Assembly: GCF_001278805.1 (NCBI RefSeq)
Contig: NZ_CP012602.1
Location: 1,467,001 to 1,531,000 of the forward strand
Reading direction: 5' to 3'
Length of the DNA stretch: 64,000 nt
DNA from: Bacillus sp. FJAT-18017
GTDB taxonomy: Bacteria; Bacillota; Bacilli; Bacillales; Cytobacillaceae
Every line of letters starts with the position of its first letter. Position 1 is the stretch's first letter. Under the pieces are notes generated by a model. That model saw only the letters and a program-made list of their open reading frames with translations, had not been told where the DNA came from and searched no databases. Both the position numbers and the translations under genes were made by a program. Shown in pieces: positions 8,487 to 18,245 of this stretch.

Positions 8487-8527
8487 TAAAGCCTCCCAGA
8501 CGAGCAAAGATCTCTGGGGGCTTTTTG
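8487..8527 (+). terminator. Intrinsic terminator after yutM
   Basis: A GCCTCCCAGA / TCTCTGGGGGC stem is followed by five T. Confidence 0.8.
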
Positions 8528-8569
8528 TCATTTCAGGGAAAGATTGCTTCCAAAAAGGTCAGAAAAAAT

Positions 8570-8600
8570 AAACACACCAGCCGACCAGACTGGTGTGTTT
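8570..8600 (-). terminator. Terminator after yumC
   Basis: An 11-pair stem AAACACACCAG / CTGGTGTGTTT lies just past the yumC stop on the minus strand. The upstream plus-strand flank is A-rich, which gives T-rich RNA on the minus strand. Confidence 0.75.
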
Positions 8601-8607
8601 AATAAGT

Positions 8608-9603
8608 CTATTTAAACATGGATGAGCTATGGAGTGGCTGAACTTTTGCTTTTGGATCAATGTAAGCTTTCGCATTGTTGACTGCTGTAGGTGCTTCGCC
8701 AAAACCGCTGGCAATAAGCTTCACCTTGCCATCGTACGTGCAAATGTCGCCGGCTGCATAGATGCCTGGGACATTTGTTTCCATTCTTGAGTTGACCACG
8801 ATGGAGTTCTTTTCGATGTCAAGGCCCCATTCCTTGATTGGCCCTAGTGAAGAAACGAATCCATAATTGACGATGACGGCATCCACATCGATAACTTCCT
8901 TCGTTTCACCATCGGCAGTCGCAATGACCACCTGCTTGACTTCACCGTCAGCGCCGATTAATTCATCCGGAACGAAAGGAGTTTTGACTTCAACCTTTGA
9001 ATTAAACAGGTTTTCAACACTATGTTCGTGCGCGCGGAATTTATCGCGGCGGTGAACAATTGTCACCTTTTCTGCAATTGGCTCAAGCATTAGTGCCCAG
9101 TCAACAGCGGAGTCTCCGCCACCAAACACAACAACCTTTTTACCGGCAAAATGGTTCAGGTCATCAATGAAATAATGCAAATTTGTTTTTTCGTACTGTA
9201 CTGCGCTTTCCAACTCAAGCCGGCGGGGCTGGAATGCACCGTTGCCTGCAGTAATGACGACAGTTTTTGAAAAATGAGTTTCGCTATTTGTTGTCAGCTT
9301 GAATACTCCGTCAGCCTGCTTTTCAACTTTTTCGACCGATTGTTCCAGAGCCACGTCAGGATTAAACTTAGCCATTTGTTCTTTCAGGTTATTGACCAGT
9401 TCCTGGGCACGGACTTTCGGGAAACCTGCAACATCGTATATGTATTTTTCAGGATAAAGCGCGGATAGCTGGCCGCCCAATTGAGGAAGGCTTTCAATGA
9501 TTTTGACCGAAGCCTGGCGCATCCCGCCATAAAAGGCAGTAAACAGGCCAACTGGGCCTCCTCCGATGATTGTAATATCATAAACCTTTTGTTCTTCTTG
9601 CAC
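8608..9603 (-). CDS. yumC: Ferredoxin/flavodoxin--NADP+ reductase type 2 (YumC)
   Basis: A 331-residue thioredoxin-reductase-like flavoenzyme that lacks the CxxC of thioredoxin reductases. It matches YumC, the Bacillus ferredoxin-NADP reductase that supplies electrons to ferredoxin or flavodoxin. FAD motif [10 protein letters not shown] lies near the N terminus, [13 protein letters not shown] is the NADPH motif with [10 protein letters not shown] beyond it, and [11 protein letters not shown] is the second FAD contact. GTG 9603 is preferred over the upstream in-frame ATG because GGGGGGATATGGA lies just before it and the length then fits the family (about 332). It is divergent from yumB. Confidence 0.92.
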   Translation of the reverse strand: MQEEQKVYDITIIGGGPVGLFTAFYGGMRQASVKIIESLPQLGGQLSALYPEKYIYDVAGFPKVRAQELVNNLKEQMAKFNPDVALEQSVEKVEKQADGVFKLTTNSETHFSKTVVITAGNGAFQPRRLELESAVQYEKTNLHYFIDDLNHFAGKKVVVFGGGDSAVDWALMLEPIAEKVTIVHRRDKFRAHEHSVENLFNSKVEVKTPFVPDELIGADGEVKQVVIATADGETKEVIDVDAVIVNYGFVSSLGPIKEWGLDIEKNSIVVNSRMETNVPGIYAAGDICTYDGKVKLIASGFGEAPTAVNNAKAYIDPKAKVQPLHSSSMFK

Positions 9604-10054
9604 TCCATATCCCCCCAACAAAGTAGTAAAGGTAGTCCACACATTATCATACCACAACAGGTGGATAACAAGCCATAGTTCACCACGATTCTGAGTGTGA
9701 ATATAGCTTTATTAACGTGGAAAAGGTTAATTATTTGTTTATTACTGCCAATTTAGGGAAAAGGAAATATACTGAATAGTAGAATATTTAGAAAGCGGTA
9801 ACATTGTTAAATTAATTCCTTGAAAACAACTTTGAAAAGGCATATTATGAAGTGTGGATATATTGTTACTATTTTGTGACGAAAAAAGTACATTTTTTTA
9901 AGTTCAATCGTGAAAACTCTCACAAACTCATTTTTTATTTTCTTTCTTTCGGTTTTACCATAAGGAACACACTATTTTTTATTAGCTAAAAATAGCTAAT
10001 AGAGCAAAAGCTAATAGTAATTATAATTTTTTCGTAAAGGTGGAAGTGATTGCA
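9604..10054. promoter_or_regulatory. Divergent regulatory gap between yumC and yumB with palindrome
   Basis: About 450 very AT-rich bases separate the divergent yumC and yumB genes. The clearest element is a perfect inverted repeat TTAGCTA-AAAA-TAGCTAA at 9982-9999, followed by a further AGCTAATAG half-copy at 10010-10018, about 40-70 bases before the yumB start. This could be an operator for a redox-responsive regulator, but no regulator consensus was recognised. Nothing else is evident in the gap. Confidence 0.45.
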
Positions 10055-11269
10055 TTGAAAAAGCCAAAAATAGTGATTCTCGGTGCAGGATATGGCGGGC
10101 TTATTACAGCGGTCAGGCTGCAAAAATTAACTGGCGATAACGAGGCGGACATCGTACTCGTCAATAAGCATGATTACCATTATGAAACAACTTGGCTGCA
10201 TGAGGCATCCGCTGGGACGCTTCATCATGACAAGGTCCGTTATGACATTAGCAGTGTCATCGATCGCCATAAGGTTGAATTCAAGGAAGACATCGTTCTC
10301 GAAATCAAAAAAGATGAGAAGAAAGTCATTCTTGAAAAAGGCGAGCTCGAGTATGATTATCTGGTTGTGGCTCTTGGAGCAGAACCGGAAACGTTCGGAA
10401 TTAAAGGCTTGAAGGAATATGCGTTTGGAATAACCAATGTAAATGGAGCACGGCAAATCCGTGAGCATATTGAATATCAATTCGCGACATACAGCACGGA
10501 AGAAGAAAAGAAAGATGAACGTCTGACTATTGTTGTCGGCGGTGCCGGATTTACTGGGATTGAATTTCTCGGCGAGCTTTCCAACAGAGTTCCCGAGCTT
10601 TGCCATGAATACGATGTAGACTTCCAAAAAGTCCGTGTTATCTGTGTAGAGGCTGCCCCAACAGTTCTTCCTGGCTTTGATCCGGAACTAGTTGATTATG
10701 CAGTTACCACACTCCAAAAGCGTGGCGTCGAATTCATGATCGGAACTGCTATTAAGGAAGCAACACCTGAAGGCATCATGGTTGCAAAGGGTGAAGAGCT
10801 AGTAGAAATCAAGGCAGGTACTGTAGTATGGGCAGCTGGTGTCCGCGGCCATGCCGTTATCGATAAGTCAGGATTTGAGGCAATGAGGGCACGTGTGAAA
10901 GTTCAGCCAGATCTTCGAGTACCAGGATATGAAGATATTTTCATTATTGGTGACTGCTCCCTGGTCATTAATGAAGAAACTAACCGCCCTTATCCGCCTA
11001 CAGCGCAAATTGCCATCCAGCAGGGCGAGCATGTGGCAAAAGGTCTTGCAGGCCTGATTCGCGGCAAGAGCGAGCTAGAAGCATTCGTTCCTGATATTAA
11101 AGGAACTGTCTGCTCACTGGGTGAAGATGACGCAATTGGCGTTGTGTACGGCAGAAAGCTGACAGGCGCGAAAGCATCCTTCATGAAGAAGGTCATCGAC
11201 AACCGTTCGCTGTTCATGATTGGCGGCGCAGGCCTCGTTCTGAAAAAAGGCAAATTCAATTTTCTATAA
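10055..11269 (+). CDS. yumB: Type II NADH dehydrogenase (YumB/Ndh family)
   Basis: A 404-residue membrane-associated flavoprotein predicted to pass electrons from NADH to menaquinone. FAD motif ILGAGYGG is at the N terminus, [18 protein letters not shown] is the conserved quinone/FAD region, [12 protein letters not shown] is the NADH motif, and FIIGDCS plus [11 protein letters not shown] form the second FAD and quinone site. A hydrophobic C-terminal segment ([12 protein letters not shown]) could contact the membrane. TTG 10055 is chosen because AAAGGTGGAAGTG lies at good spacing and the protein then begins [10 protein letters not shown]. The GTG at 10040 lies inside that binding site. Confidence 0.92.
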   Translation: MKKPKIVILGAGYGGLITAVRLQKLTGDNEADIVLVNKHDYHYETTWLHEASAGTLHHDKVRYDISSVIDRHKVEFKEDIVLEIKKDEKKVILEKGELEYDYLVVALGAEPETFGIKGLKEYAFGITNVNGARQIREHIEYQFATYSTEEEKKDERLTIVVGGAGFTGIEFLGELSNRVPELCHEYDVDFQKVRVICVEAAPTVLPGFDPELVDYAVTTLQKRGVEFMIGTAIKEATPEGIMVAKGEELVEIKAGTVVWAAGVRGHAVIDKSGFEAMRARVKVQPDLRVPGYEDIFIIGDCSLVINEETNRPYPPTAQIAIQQGEHVAKGLAGLIRGKSELEAFVPDIKGTVCSLGEDDAIGVVYGRKLTGAKASFMKKVIDNRSLFMIGGAGLVLKKGKFNFL

Positions 11270-11272
11270 TAG

Positions 11273-11303
11273 AAAGAGGGCAGAGCAATCTGTCCTCTTT
11301 TGC
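11273..11303 (+). terminator. Intrinsic terminator after yumB
   Basis: AGAGGGCAGA / TCTGTCCTCT stem with loop GCAA and a short T tract. Confidence 0.75.
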
Positions 11304-11332
11304 ATTCACATGAACAAGACCACTTAATGTAT

Positions 11333-11482
11333 TATTGGTACCATTTAAGGTAAAAAAAGAGATGGAAATGTAACCAATAACAGCTATTAGTGACATTTTA
11401 GGGTAAAACAAAGTTTGAAATGTAACCAATAAGGGTTATTGGTATCATTTTAGGTGAAAAAAGAGATTAAAATGTAACCAAG
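11333..11482. repeat. 52-bp palindromic tandem array, family D (three units)
   Basis: Units starting TATT(G/A)GT lie at 11333, 11385 and 11437, exactly 52 apart. Each pairs TTGGTA-CATTT with AAATGTAACCAA, leaving an A-rich centre. The sequence is unrelated to families A, B and C but shares their period and hairpin form. It lies 30 bases past the yumB terminator. Confidence 0.85.
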
Positions 11483-11587
11483 CCGAACCTTTCGATAAAA
11501 CGGAAGTGAAGACCTGCGGCTTGCTCGCTAATTCGCAGGCTTTCTTGATACTATAGATGTGTACTTCTTACTGGGAGGAATCGGTTT

Positions 11588-12076
11588 ATGGCTTCAAATA
11601 AACGGGGGAAAGTCTGGCTGGCTGCTGCTGGCCTAGTAGTTTCCAAGGAAGGCAAGTGGCTTGTTGTTAAAAAGAGTTATGGAGGGTTAAAAGGTAAGTG
11701 GTCCATTCCGGCCGGGTTCGTCGATGAAGGTGAAACGGCAGACGAGGCAGCTGTACGTGAGGTTAAGGAAGAGACCGGGCTTGATTGTGAGGTCAAGGGC
11801 TTGATTGGGCTCCGGACGGGTGTGATTGAAGAGGTCACCAGTGATAATCTGCTCTTATTTTTACTGGAAGTAAAGGGAGAAGGGCTGATATCAATTCAGG
11901 AACGTGAAATTGTGGAGGCTGCCTATCTGTCGCCAGCCGAATTGATGGAAGATGCGGATACCTCTGTGCTTATTCACTATTTGATTGGCCTGGGAAAGCT
12001 GCAGAACCTTCCTGGCAAGGAAGGGCTGGATCCCGGAAACCTTTTTGGTTACACAACCTACAAGCTGTTTTTCTAA
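11588..12076 (+). CDS. Nudix hydrolase
   Basis: A 162-residue Nudix-fold hydrolase that cleaves a nucleoside diphosphate linked to another group. The Nudix box runs from G43 to L65, fitting G-x5-E-x7-REUxEExGU: it opens GFVDEGE and closes REVKEETGL. The PAGF before the box and the C-terminal GYTTYKLFF are of the ADP-ribose/NADH-pyrophosphatase style, but substrate cannot be assigned. ATG follows GGGAGGAATC. It stands between the family D array and yuiA. Confidence 0.9.
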   Translation: MASNKRGKVWLAAAGLVVSKEGKWLVVKKSYGGLKGKWSIPAGFVDEGETADEAAVREVKEETGLDCEVKGLIGLRTGVIEEVTSDNLLLFLLEVKGEGLISIQEREIVEAAYLSPAELMEDADTSVLIHYLIGLGKLQNLPGKEGLDPGNLFGYTTYKLFF

Positions 12077-12253
12077 TAAGTAGAGTTATTTTTTAAAAAT
12101 TCAGTATATTTAAGAAATAGAAAGCATTTAAAAGCTAGACGTGCTTGTATGCGTTTACATAAGCGATTTTGGAGGTATATCCTGCTTTTCCTTTTCATAT
12201 AATCCTGTTATATTATCAGAAAATTAAGTTATTTGAAAAGGAGCGATTGGATT

Positions 12254-12379
12254 ATGGCGACAGCGAAGGCCGATACGAAGAAATGTGATTATTGCGGAGG
12301 GCATGGCTATTTCCAGCTGCTGCTTGGCGGATCTGAAACATGTACCTGCTGCGGCGGATCAGGCAAGAAAAGAAAATAA
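12254..12379 (+). CDS. yuiA: YuiA-like small zinc-ribbon protein
   Basis: A 41-residue protein with two CxxCGG pairs, CDYCGG (residues 11-16) and CTCCGG (residues 30-35), forming a plausible four-cysteine zinc site like one DnaJ zinc-finger repeat. It precedes yuiB and yuiC as in B. subtilis. ATG follows AAAAGGAGCG. No function is known to me. Confidence 0.8.
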   Translation: MATAKADTKKCDYCGGHGYFQLLLGGSETCTCCGGSGKKRK

Positions 12380-12466
12380 TATAAACGAATAGTAAACGCA
12401 TCAAACCTGGTTGACTGTTCCCCCTGAGGTTAAGTAAACTAGACTTGAGTGTCTGGGGGGATATAC

Positions 12467-12784
12467 ATGGGAATCGTTGAATTAACTATTTCAGTATTAT
12501 TATTTTTTGTTTTATTTTTCGGCATCGGGTTTATCCTGAACATGCTGTTGCGAATGTCATGGGTCATGGCAGTTATTTATCCAATCGTTGTATTTATGAT
12601 CGTTGATAAAGTCAGGTTTATCGAATACTTTACAAATTCAAGAGCTGCTTTTACAGATCTGGTGGAAAGGCTAGTCTCACTCGCTTCCGCTGATATTATA
12701 ATCCTTACGAGCGGTATGGCAGGGGCACTGGCAGCTGGAGCTGCAATCAAGCTTTTGCGTAAAAATGGATATCGGATGTTCTAG
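12467..12784 (+). CDS. yuiB: YuiB family membrane protein
   Basis: A 105-residue protein with hydrophobic segments at about residues 4-24, 29-46 and 77-97, so three predicted membrane helices, the last followed by a basic tail. It matches the YuiB family by context between yuiA and yuiC. ATG 12467 follows GGGGGGAT; the in-frame GTG 18 bases upstream includes that site and is rejected. The function is unknown. Confidence 0.83.
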   Translation: MGIVELTISVLLFFVLFFGIGFILNMLLRMSWVMAVIYPIVVFMIVDKVRFIEYFTNSRAAFTDLVERLVSLASADIIILTSGMAGALAAGAAIKLLRKNGYRMF

Positions 12785-12815
12785 CCTTTTTCTTCGTGAA
12801 AAAGGTTTTTTTTAT
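12784..12815 (+). terminator. Intrinsic terminator after yuiB
   Basis: CCTTTTTC / GAAAAAGG stem with loop TTCGT and eight T. Confidence 0.85.
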
Positions 12816-12919
12816 GTCCGTCTAGGCAAATTTTCCTGCTTAAAATGACTTTTTTCCTCCTTTTATGATTATTTTCCTGAATCTTGGGAAAGATTGTGTG
12901 TGGGAGGAGTGAAAATTTA

Positions 12920-13639
12920 ATGAACCTACTTACAGTATGGGCAAAGCGGTTGACCATGACAATTTTGTTTGTAATGGCGCTAACAACCACGTTTCAGTCC
13001 ATCTCGGGGGTAGAAGCAAAGATGCTTATTGCCTATTCCGGACCAGGACAAGTTGCCCAGGAAAAAGATTATAGTTTTAAAACTTTATTTGCCCATAAAT
13101 TTAAAGAAATTGGATTGACATTAAAAAGCCTCGGACATGCAGCCATGCCAGAGCATCTTATCTCATCGAGCACAGCGGTGGCGGGAACGCCTCCAAGCCT
13201 GGAGGAAGCAATCGACTGGAGCAAATACAAAAAGAAAAAGGTTATAGCAACAGGTTACACCGCCGGGGTCGAATCAACCGGCAAGGACAAAAGCCACCCA
13301 GCCTATGGAATTACATATTCTGGTGTAAAAGTAAAACGGGATTTATTTTCGACGATTGCAGCTGACCCTAAGGTTTTCCCAATTGGGACTGTCTTGTTCA
13401 TTCCGAATTATGGCTATGGAGTAGTGGCCGATACGGGCAGCGCAATTAAAGGACATAAGTTGGACCTGTATTACGATACAGTTGAGGAAGTGTATGATGA
13501 TTGGGGCAAGCGAACACTTGAAGTGTATATTGTTAAAATGGGCAAAGGGAAAATAACAGAAAAAGAACTTGCAAAAATGAACGCAACCGAGTCGCTGCAG
13601 GTATTCCGGCAGCAATATATTAAATCCGAGAAGAAATAA
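12920..13639 (+). CDS. yuiC: 3D-domain secreted or membrane-anchored cell-wall protein (YuiC type)
   Basis: A 239-residue protein with an N-terminal hydrophobic segment (about residues 9-30) acting as signal or anchor and a C-terminal 3D domain named for three aspartates. These are visible in [12 protein letters not shown] and HKLDLYYDT. The fold is a double-psi beta barrel related to the MltA/resuscitation-factor lytic transglycosylases, so a role in peptidoglycan cleavage is likely. YATGYTAG-like [10 protein letters not shown] precedes the barrel. ATG 12920 follows GGGAGGAG; the longer frame start has no binding site. Confidence 0.88.
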   Translation: MNLLTVWAKRLTMTILFVMALTTTFQSISGVEAKMLIAYSGPGQVAQEKDYSFKTLFAHKFKEIGLTLKSLGHAAMPEHLISSSTAVAGTPPSLEEAIDWSKYKKKKVIATGYTAGVESTGKDKSHPAYGITYSGVKVKRDLFSTIAADPKVFPIGTVLFIPNYGYGVVADTGSAIKGHKLDLYYDTVEEVYDDWGKRTLEVYIVKMGKGKITEKELAKMNATESLQVFRQQYIKSEKK

Positions 13640-13652
13640 TACTATTTTTTAC

Positions 13653-13684
13653 GGCTGGCAAATTTCATGCCAGCTATTTTTTGT
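13653..13684 (+). terminator. Intrinsic terminator after yuiC
   Basis: GGCTGGCA / TGCCAGC stem followed by ATTTTTTG. Confidence 0.85.
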
Positions 13685-13841
13685 GTTGCAAACCCCCTTT
13701 TTGAAGAATGCGGAATAGGAAGGTATGATAAATATGAAGCACAGTAGGGAGAAATAAACGGTGTTTTATATCCCTTCATAAAAATGGCTCAAACTTTTAT
13801 ATTTCATCCTTCAGAACTGCCAGCTGCAAAGGAGGTAGGCA

Positions 13842-14216
13842 ATGATGTATCCGCCAGAGTATTATGAGTTTTTTATAAAATTTAACGAGGGCGATTATTA
13901 TACATGCCATGACCTTCTTGAGGAGATGTGGATGGAGGAGAAGGGCAATTTGTTCTTCAAGGGATTATTGCAGATGAGCGTGGCGATTTACCATTATGAA
14001 TATGGGAATGTAAAGGGAGCCCGGCTGATGATGCGGGCTGCTCATGATTATCTTCAGGGGTATCGTCCGCGTTATTGGGGGCTGGATCTGGAAAACGTAA
14101 TCGCGTTCATTGAAGAGTGCCAGAAGCGAATCCCTGATGGCGTCGACCGGGTTCCTTTTGAAAAAGTCGGTTTGCTGCCAGTCCTGCCGCAACTCTATTT
14201 ATATTTGGAGGATTAG
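13842..14216 (+). CDS. DUF309 domain protein
   Basis: A 124-residue helical protein of the DUF309 family. The signature is visible as FNEGDYYTCHDLLEEMWM followed by FFKGLLQMSVAIYH, where the conserved His and acidic residues may form a metal-binding or hydrolytic site. YRPRYWGLD follows. Function is not known. The start has adjacent ATG ATG after AGGAGGTAGGCA; the first gives six-base spacing and is used. pepA begins 74 bases downstream. Confidence 0.85.
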   Translation: MMYPPEYYEFFIKFNEGDYYTCHDLLEEMWMEEKGNLFFKGLLQMSVAIYHYEYGNVKGARLMMRAAHDYLQGYRPRYWGLDLENVIAFIEECQKRIPDGVDRVPFEKVGLLPVLPQLYLYLED

Positions 14217-14290
14217 GCCAGAGCCGCAGCTGTGTGTTTTTTGAAAGATTCGCTATAATTGAAGGATAGGGACTTTAAGGAGGTTAGGAT

Positions 14291-15799
14291 ATGTTTACTG
14301 TAAAATCGGAAGTGGATTTTCAGGCAAGCCATGAAAATCTGCTGATTGGGCTTTATGATCGTCCGGTGAAATTTGACGGTGTGCTCTCGCCGCTGGATGA
14401 ATTGTTTGAAGGACAGCTTAATGAGCTTGCTAAAGATGGCGACATTTCGGGAAAGCTTAAGGAAGTTGGGAAAGTACATAGCTTCGGCAAGGCTGGAGCA
14501 AAGAAGATTTGGTTTGTTGGGCTTGGGCGTGAAAAGGAAGTTACGTTTGATAAGCTGCGTGAAGCTCTTGGGCGCGCGTTTAAGGCGCTGAACGGTGCGA
14601 AGCAGGAGGAAACGGCTGTACTGCTTGATTCCTTTGTCACGAGTGAAATTGAAGCGGATGATGCAGCATACGCGGTGGCTGAAGCGTTAACCCTTTCTAC
14701 ATACAAATTTGACGGCTATAAGCAAAAGCCGAACGAGCGGGAGAAGAAGCTTGAACGCGTAACGGTTTATACAACGAACGCCGACGAAGAGGCGATTAAA
14801 GCTTCTTTGGCAGTAGGTCATGCCTATGGCCAGGGAACAAATTCCGCGCGTACCTTGGTGAATTTGCCGGGGAATATGCTAAAAGCTACTGATTTAGCAG
14901 AGTATGCCCGGGCTCTTGGTGAAAAGTATGGCTTTGAGACAGAAGTTCTTGGCCTTGAGGAAATCAAGCAGCTCGGTATGGGTGCGTTGCTGGCGGTCAA
15001 CCAGGGTTCCACTGAGGAGCCACGAATGATTGTACTAAAGTACCAGGGCAAGGAAACATGGGAAGATGCGATTGGTCTGGTCGGGAAAGGGATTACCTTT
15101 GACACCGGCGGCTATTCGATTAAAACGAAAGCAGGGATTGTCGGCATGAAAACCGATATGGGCGGTGCAGCGGCAGTCCTTGGTGCGATGGAAATCATCG
15201 GTGAGTTGAAGCCTGAACAAAATGTCGTCGCGGTCATCCCTTCAACTGACAACATGATTAACGGAAATGCATTTAAGCCGGATGATGTGATTACGTCTTT
15301 AAGTGGGAAAACAATTGAGGTTCTAAACACAGATGCTGAAGGCCGGCTAGTCCTGGCTGATGCGGTCACGTATGCGAAACAGCATGGGGCGGGCTACCTT
15401 GTAGACGTTGCGACGTTGACTGGCGGGGTCATCACGGCTCTAGGCCTTCATACGACTGGCGCAATGACAAACAATGAAGCGCTGTATGAGCAGGTGCTGG
15501 AAGCTTCATTTGAGGCTGGCGAACAAATGTGGCAGCTGCCGATTTTTGAAAAAGACTTGGAGCGGGTAAGGGGATCGAAAATTGCCGATTTGAACAACTC
15601 GCCAGGCTCAGAAGGGCATGCTGTCATGGGCGGCGCGTTTGTCGGTGAGTTTGCTGAAGGCACACCATGGGTTCATCTTGATATTGCTGGAACCGCAACA
15701 ACGAAGAGCGGGAATGACTTAGGGCCATCTGGCGCGACAGGCGTAATGACCAGGACGCTTGCATTATTCGTTGAGCGGTTTGAGCCTTTGGAAAAATAA
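14291..15799 (+). CDS. pepA: Leucyl (M17) aminopeptidase PepA
   Basis: A 502-residue cytoplasmic M17 metallo-aminopeptidase that removes N-terminal residues from peptides. Metal and catalytic motifs are visible: [14 protein letters not shown] gives the first lysine and aspartate, [10 protein letters not shown] follows, and [13 protein letters not shown] is the family signature with the second acidic pair and arginine. The smaller N-terminal domain spans about residues 1-160. Length is normal. ATG follows AAGGAGGTTAG. A terminator closes the gene. Confidence 0.95.
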   Translation: MFTVKSEVDFQASHENLLIGLYDRPVKFDGVLSPLDELFEGQLNELAKDGDISGKLKEVGKVHSFGKAGAKKIWFVGLGREKEVTFDKLREALGRAFKALNGAKQEETAVLLDSFVTSEIEADDAAYAVAEALTLSTYKFDGYKQKPNEREKKLERVTVYTTNADEEAIKASLAVGHAYGQGTNSARTLVNLPGNMLKATDLAEYARALGEKYGFETEVLGLEEIKQLGMGALLAVNQGSTEEPRMIVLKYQGKETWEDAIGLVGKGITFDTGGYSIKTKAGIVGMKTDMGGAAAVLGAMEIIGELKPEQNVVAVIPSTDNMINGNAFKPDDVITSLSGKTIEVLNTDAEGRLVLADAVTYAKQHGAGYLVDVATLTGGVITALGLHTTGAMTNNEALYEQVLEASFEAGEQMWQLPIFEKDLERVRGSKIADLNNSPGSEGHAVMGGAFVGEFAEGTPWVHLDIAGTATTKSGNDLGPSGATGVMTRTLALFVERFEPLEK

Positions 15800-15810
15800 C
15801 AGGTAAGTTG

Positions 15811-15839
15811 AAAACCCCGGAAAATCCGGGGTTTTTTTG
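15811..15839 (+). terminator. Intrinsic terminator after pepA
   Basis: ACCCCGG / CCGGGGT stem with loop AAAAT and seven T. Confidence 0.88.
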
Positions 15840-15857
15840 TCGAGGTGAGAAAAATCC

Positions 15858-16040
15858 TAGTACCGATTTTCTCTCAAGGACATTTCGGGAGTACCGGCGG
15901 CTCAAAATGTACTCGAAACCCATTTTCAAGGACATTTCGGCGTTCCGTCGGCCCCAAAATGTCCATGAAACCCATTTTCAAGGACATTTCGGCGTCCAAA
16001 TACCCACTAAATGTACTCGAAATATGTTTTCGGTACAAGG
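15858..16040. repeat. 52-bp palindromic tandem array, family A, second site
   Basis: AAAATGT (or TAAATGT) starts lie at 15904, 15956 and 16008, exactly 52 apart. Arms such as ACTCGAAACCC and TTTTCAAGGACATTT pair around a short loop. The last unit ends TTTTCGGTACA, paired with its own TGTACTCGAAA. It begins about 20 bases past the pepA terminator. Confidence 0.85.
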
Positions 16041-16171
16041 ATTCTCTTCTCGATAGTTCAGTTAATCGACCCTCAAATATTTATTAGCTTCCAAGCCCGC
16101 CCACGCCTTCCGCTCCGCTTCCGCATATGTAATAAAGAGAGATAAGAAGTTCAACAGAAGGAGGTTCCCAG

Positions 16172-16390
16172 ATGAATCAACCACTCAATCACTATCATCT
16201 TGGAAATGACCAGCGGATATTTGTGGCACCGCTTGTAGGAGGTTTCCTTGGAGGCTTGTTAGGCAGTGCGATAACTCCAAGGCCCTTTGGGTATGGGTAT
16301 GGGTTCGGAGCTCCAGTATATCCTCCATACGGCTATGGTTCGCCTTACATGTATAGGCCGCCGTTTGGCTACCCTTATTACCCATATTGA
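16172..16390 (+). CDS. Small Gly/Tyr/Pro-rich protein, possible spore coat component
   Basis: A 72-residue protein with a short Gly/Leu-rich hydrophobic segment (VGGFLGGLLGS, residues 22-32) and a C-terminal half made almost only of G, Y, P, F and M, with repeats of the type YGYGF, PPYGYGSP and PYYPY. Such composition is common in Bacillus coat and spore-surface proteins, some cross-linked through tyrosines, but no family was recognised. ATG follows AGAAGGAGGTTCCC, a strong site. It has its own terminator. Confidence 0.7.
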   Translation: MNQPLNHYHLGNDQRIFVAPLVGGFLGGLLGSAITPRPFGYGYGFGAPVYPPYGYGSPYMYRPPFGYPYYPY

Positions 16391-16397
16391 TCCGAGA

Positions 16398-16428
16398 GGG
16401 CTGCCCCCAAAAGGAGCAGCCTTTTTTA
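16398..16428 (+). terminator. Intrinsic terminator after the Gly/Tyr-rich gene
   Basis: GGCTGC / GCAGCC stem, interrupted by CC/GG pairs, followed by six T. Confidence 0.85.
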
Positions 16429-16490
16429 TGTTTAAGGAAATTATAATTTTCGCGCTGTGGATAACTTTTTTTACTGAGCGTATCTACGTC

Positions 16491-16710
16491 TAGCTCCAGC
16501 GCCTACGCGTGCGCAAACTTCAGGCCTCCTCCCTACGATAAGTCATCATCGAATCGCTAGCGCTCTTCGTGATTCCTTTATCTCAGTCGAAGTCCCTCCA
16601 TTTTGTACGGCGATGACCACTAAGGAAAGCTCCTCAGAATAAACATCGCAGGGACAGGCGGCACTTTGCCTGTCACGAAGGCGCTTGCGCTTTTGTTCTT
16701 ATTTTCAGTT
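16491..16710. repeat. Dispersed intergenic repeat, family R1, fullest uninterrupted copy
   Basis: It runs from GTCTAGCTCCAGCGCC through CCTACGATAAGTCATC, CTCTTCGTGATTCC, TTTATCTCAGTCGAAG and GGCGATGACCACTAAGG, then an internal hairpin GACAGGCGG...TGCCTGTC, to GGCGCTTGCGCTTTTGTTC. The left GCGCC and right GGCGC ends are inverted. Comparison with 48207-48623 shows the latter is this element with an insertion after GTGATTCCTT. Confidence 0.8.
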
Positions 16711-17264
16711 TTCAAATAATAAAATGCAGGGTACAGGATGGTAGTGGGGAGAATTTGGAAGGGTGGTTTGCTTTCTATACATGTTGCTGGTGTGGTAAAA
16801 TGGAAGGACATAGAAAACGACTAAATTCCAGATTAAGCTTACTACTACGACTTCAGTACTTGCTTACTATTACAATCGCATTAGATTACTAGCCTTCCTC
16901 CACTCAATTCCGTTCACCACAAAACTAACTCTTTGCATCTGCATAGTTCAAATATTCAATTTTAATAAAAGATGAAGCTACTTGTGCATGTATTTTATTG
17001 CAATTTTCTTCCTTGGGGAAGATGGTGGTTTAAGGTTTTTCCACTAATCGTTAGTTATCAAGTCTTTTCTGTCAAAATCCGCCTATAATGGATATTATGA
17101 ATGAATTTAAACGGCTATACGGTTGGATGAAAAAAACACATTTATAGTGCTGGCTAAGAAATAGAATTGCGGTCGCAGACGATCTCACAGATATCAGCTT
17201 TAAAACAACATGATGCATAAACAGCCATTGTATTAAGTATGTTTAGGCGAGGGAGGGACAAAAG
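16711..17264. other. Intergenic gap without a recognisable gene
   Basis: About 550 AT-rich bases between the R1 repeat and the DedA gene. No open frame with a binding site or recognisable product was found on either strand, and no stable terminator-like hairpin. Sequence just before 17265 carries a GAGGGAGGG ribosome binding site. It may hold the dedA promoter, but no -35/-10 pair was clear enough to call. Confidence 0.5.
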
Positions 17265-17915
17265 ATGGAACTAGAATTCTTAGTTACAATGCTCAAGGAA
17301 AGCGGCTATACCGGTCTGTTTTTATGGATACTGCTAGGTGCCTCCACACTGCCTGTTCCTAATGAACTTATTATGATGACAATCGGCCTTGCTGCCTCAC
17401 AGACTCCATCTCATGCAGGTCCAATATTTCTAACTACCATTGCTGGTGTTCTGTCGGCTGTCAGCGGTAGCTACTTGCTTGGGAGGCTTATTGGCCACCC
17501 GCTCCTTCAGTTCTTGCTAAGAAAAGAACGTTTTGCCAAGAAGCTTTCATCCTCACAGCGACTCATGGAAAAATACCATGCATATTCCCTTTCCTTCAGT
17601 TACTTCCTGCCTGGAGCACGCAGTATCATCCCGTTCCTATATGGATTCAGTAAGCTTTCTTTTCGGAAATTCGCTTTATATGCATACAGCGGTGCAACGT
17701 TGTGGGTATTTATTATGTTCACAGCGGGTTACCTTTTCGGGGATCATATAGACGTGGCAGTAGCATATGCCGGGGAGATAGGACTCGTGATTTTAATCCT
17801 TGCAGCTATTATCATTGCCACCGTTAAGCGCCACCGCAAAAGGAAGCCCTCTGGTGATGACTTGGATCAACCAATTGTTCGAGCAACAGTTCCAGCACTT
17901 CAAAAACCGGAATAG
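17265..17915 (+). CDS. DedA family membrane protein
   Basis: A 216-residue polytopic membrane protein of the DedA/SNARE-associated family, which includes undecaprenyl-phosphate and phospholipid translocases. The family signatures are visible: LGASTLPVPNELIMM near residues 24-38 and SFSYFLPGARSIIPFLYG near residues 111-128, with the conserved R-x-x-P; GYLFGD follows. The last helix ends in a basic, non-conserved tail (KRHRKRK). ATG follows GGGAGGGACAAAAG. A GGAAGCAG/CTGCTTCC stem just past the stop may terminate it. Confidence 0.9.
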   Translation: MELEFLVTMLKESGYTGLFLWILLGASTLPVPNELIMMTIGLAASQTPSHAGPIFLTTIAGVLSAVSGSYLLGRLIGHPLLQFLLRKERFAKKLSSSQRLMEKYHAYSLSFSYFLPGARSIIPFLYGFSKLSFRKFALYAYSGATLWVFIMFTAGYLFGDHIDVAVAYAGEIGLVILILAAIIIATVKRHRKRKPSGDDLDQPIVRATVPALQKPE

Positions 17916-17945
17916 GAAGCAGAGCATGATCCTGCTTCCTCTGTC

Positions 17946-18128
17946 CTAGATTTCGTTTCTGTGTTCGAAAAGGTCGATGGCTCCCAATACAACATGGGCA
18001 AGGCCGAACCCCATAACCGTGTTGGATAAGGTTTTATTAACCCCATTGTTTCGGGACATCGCGTAGCCGGCCGCAGTAACAGCTGTTCCAAGTAGTGTTG
18101 GGACAAGCCCTTCTCTGTTCATCACCAT
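17946..18128 (-). CDS. Small hypothetical membrane protein
   Basis: A 60-residue protein with two weakly hydrophobic, Gly/Ala-rich stretches (about residues 8-23 and 37-51), the second reading VMGFGLAHVVLGAIDLFEH. It could be a two-helix membrane protein. ATG 18128 follows GAGGTGAG. It converges on dedA and diverges from yuxO. I do not recognise the family. Confidence 0.6.
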   Translation of the reverse strand: MVMNREGLVPTLLGTAVTAAGYAMSRNNGVNKTLSNTVMGFGLAHVVLGAIDLFEHRNEI

Positions 18129-18245
18129 GCGCGCTCACCTCATTCGAATTTTTGTCCGACCACACTTTATGTTTCGGACATACATAGTATTAGCAGTTCG
18201 TTTTTTTATAAAATAGAATATTTTATATGGAAAGTAGGGGTTTGG

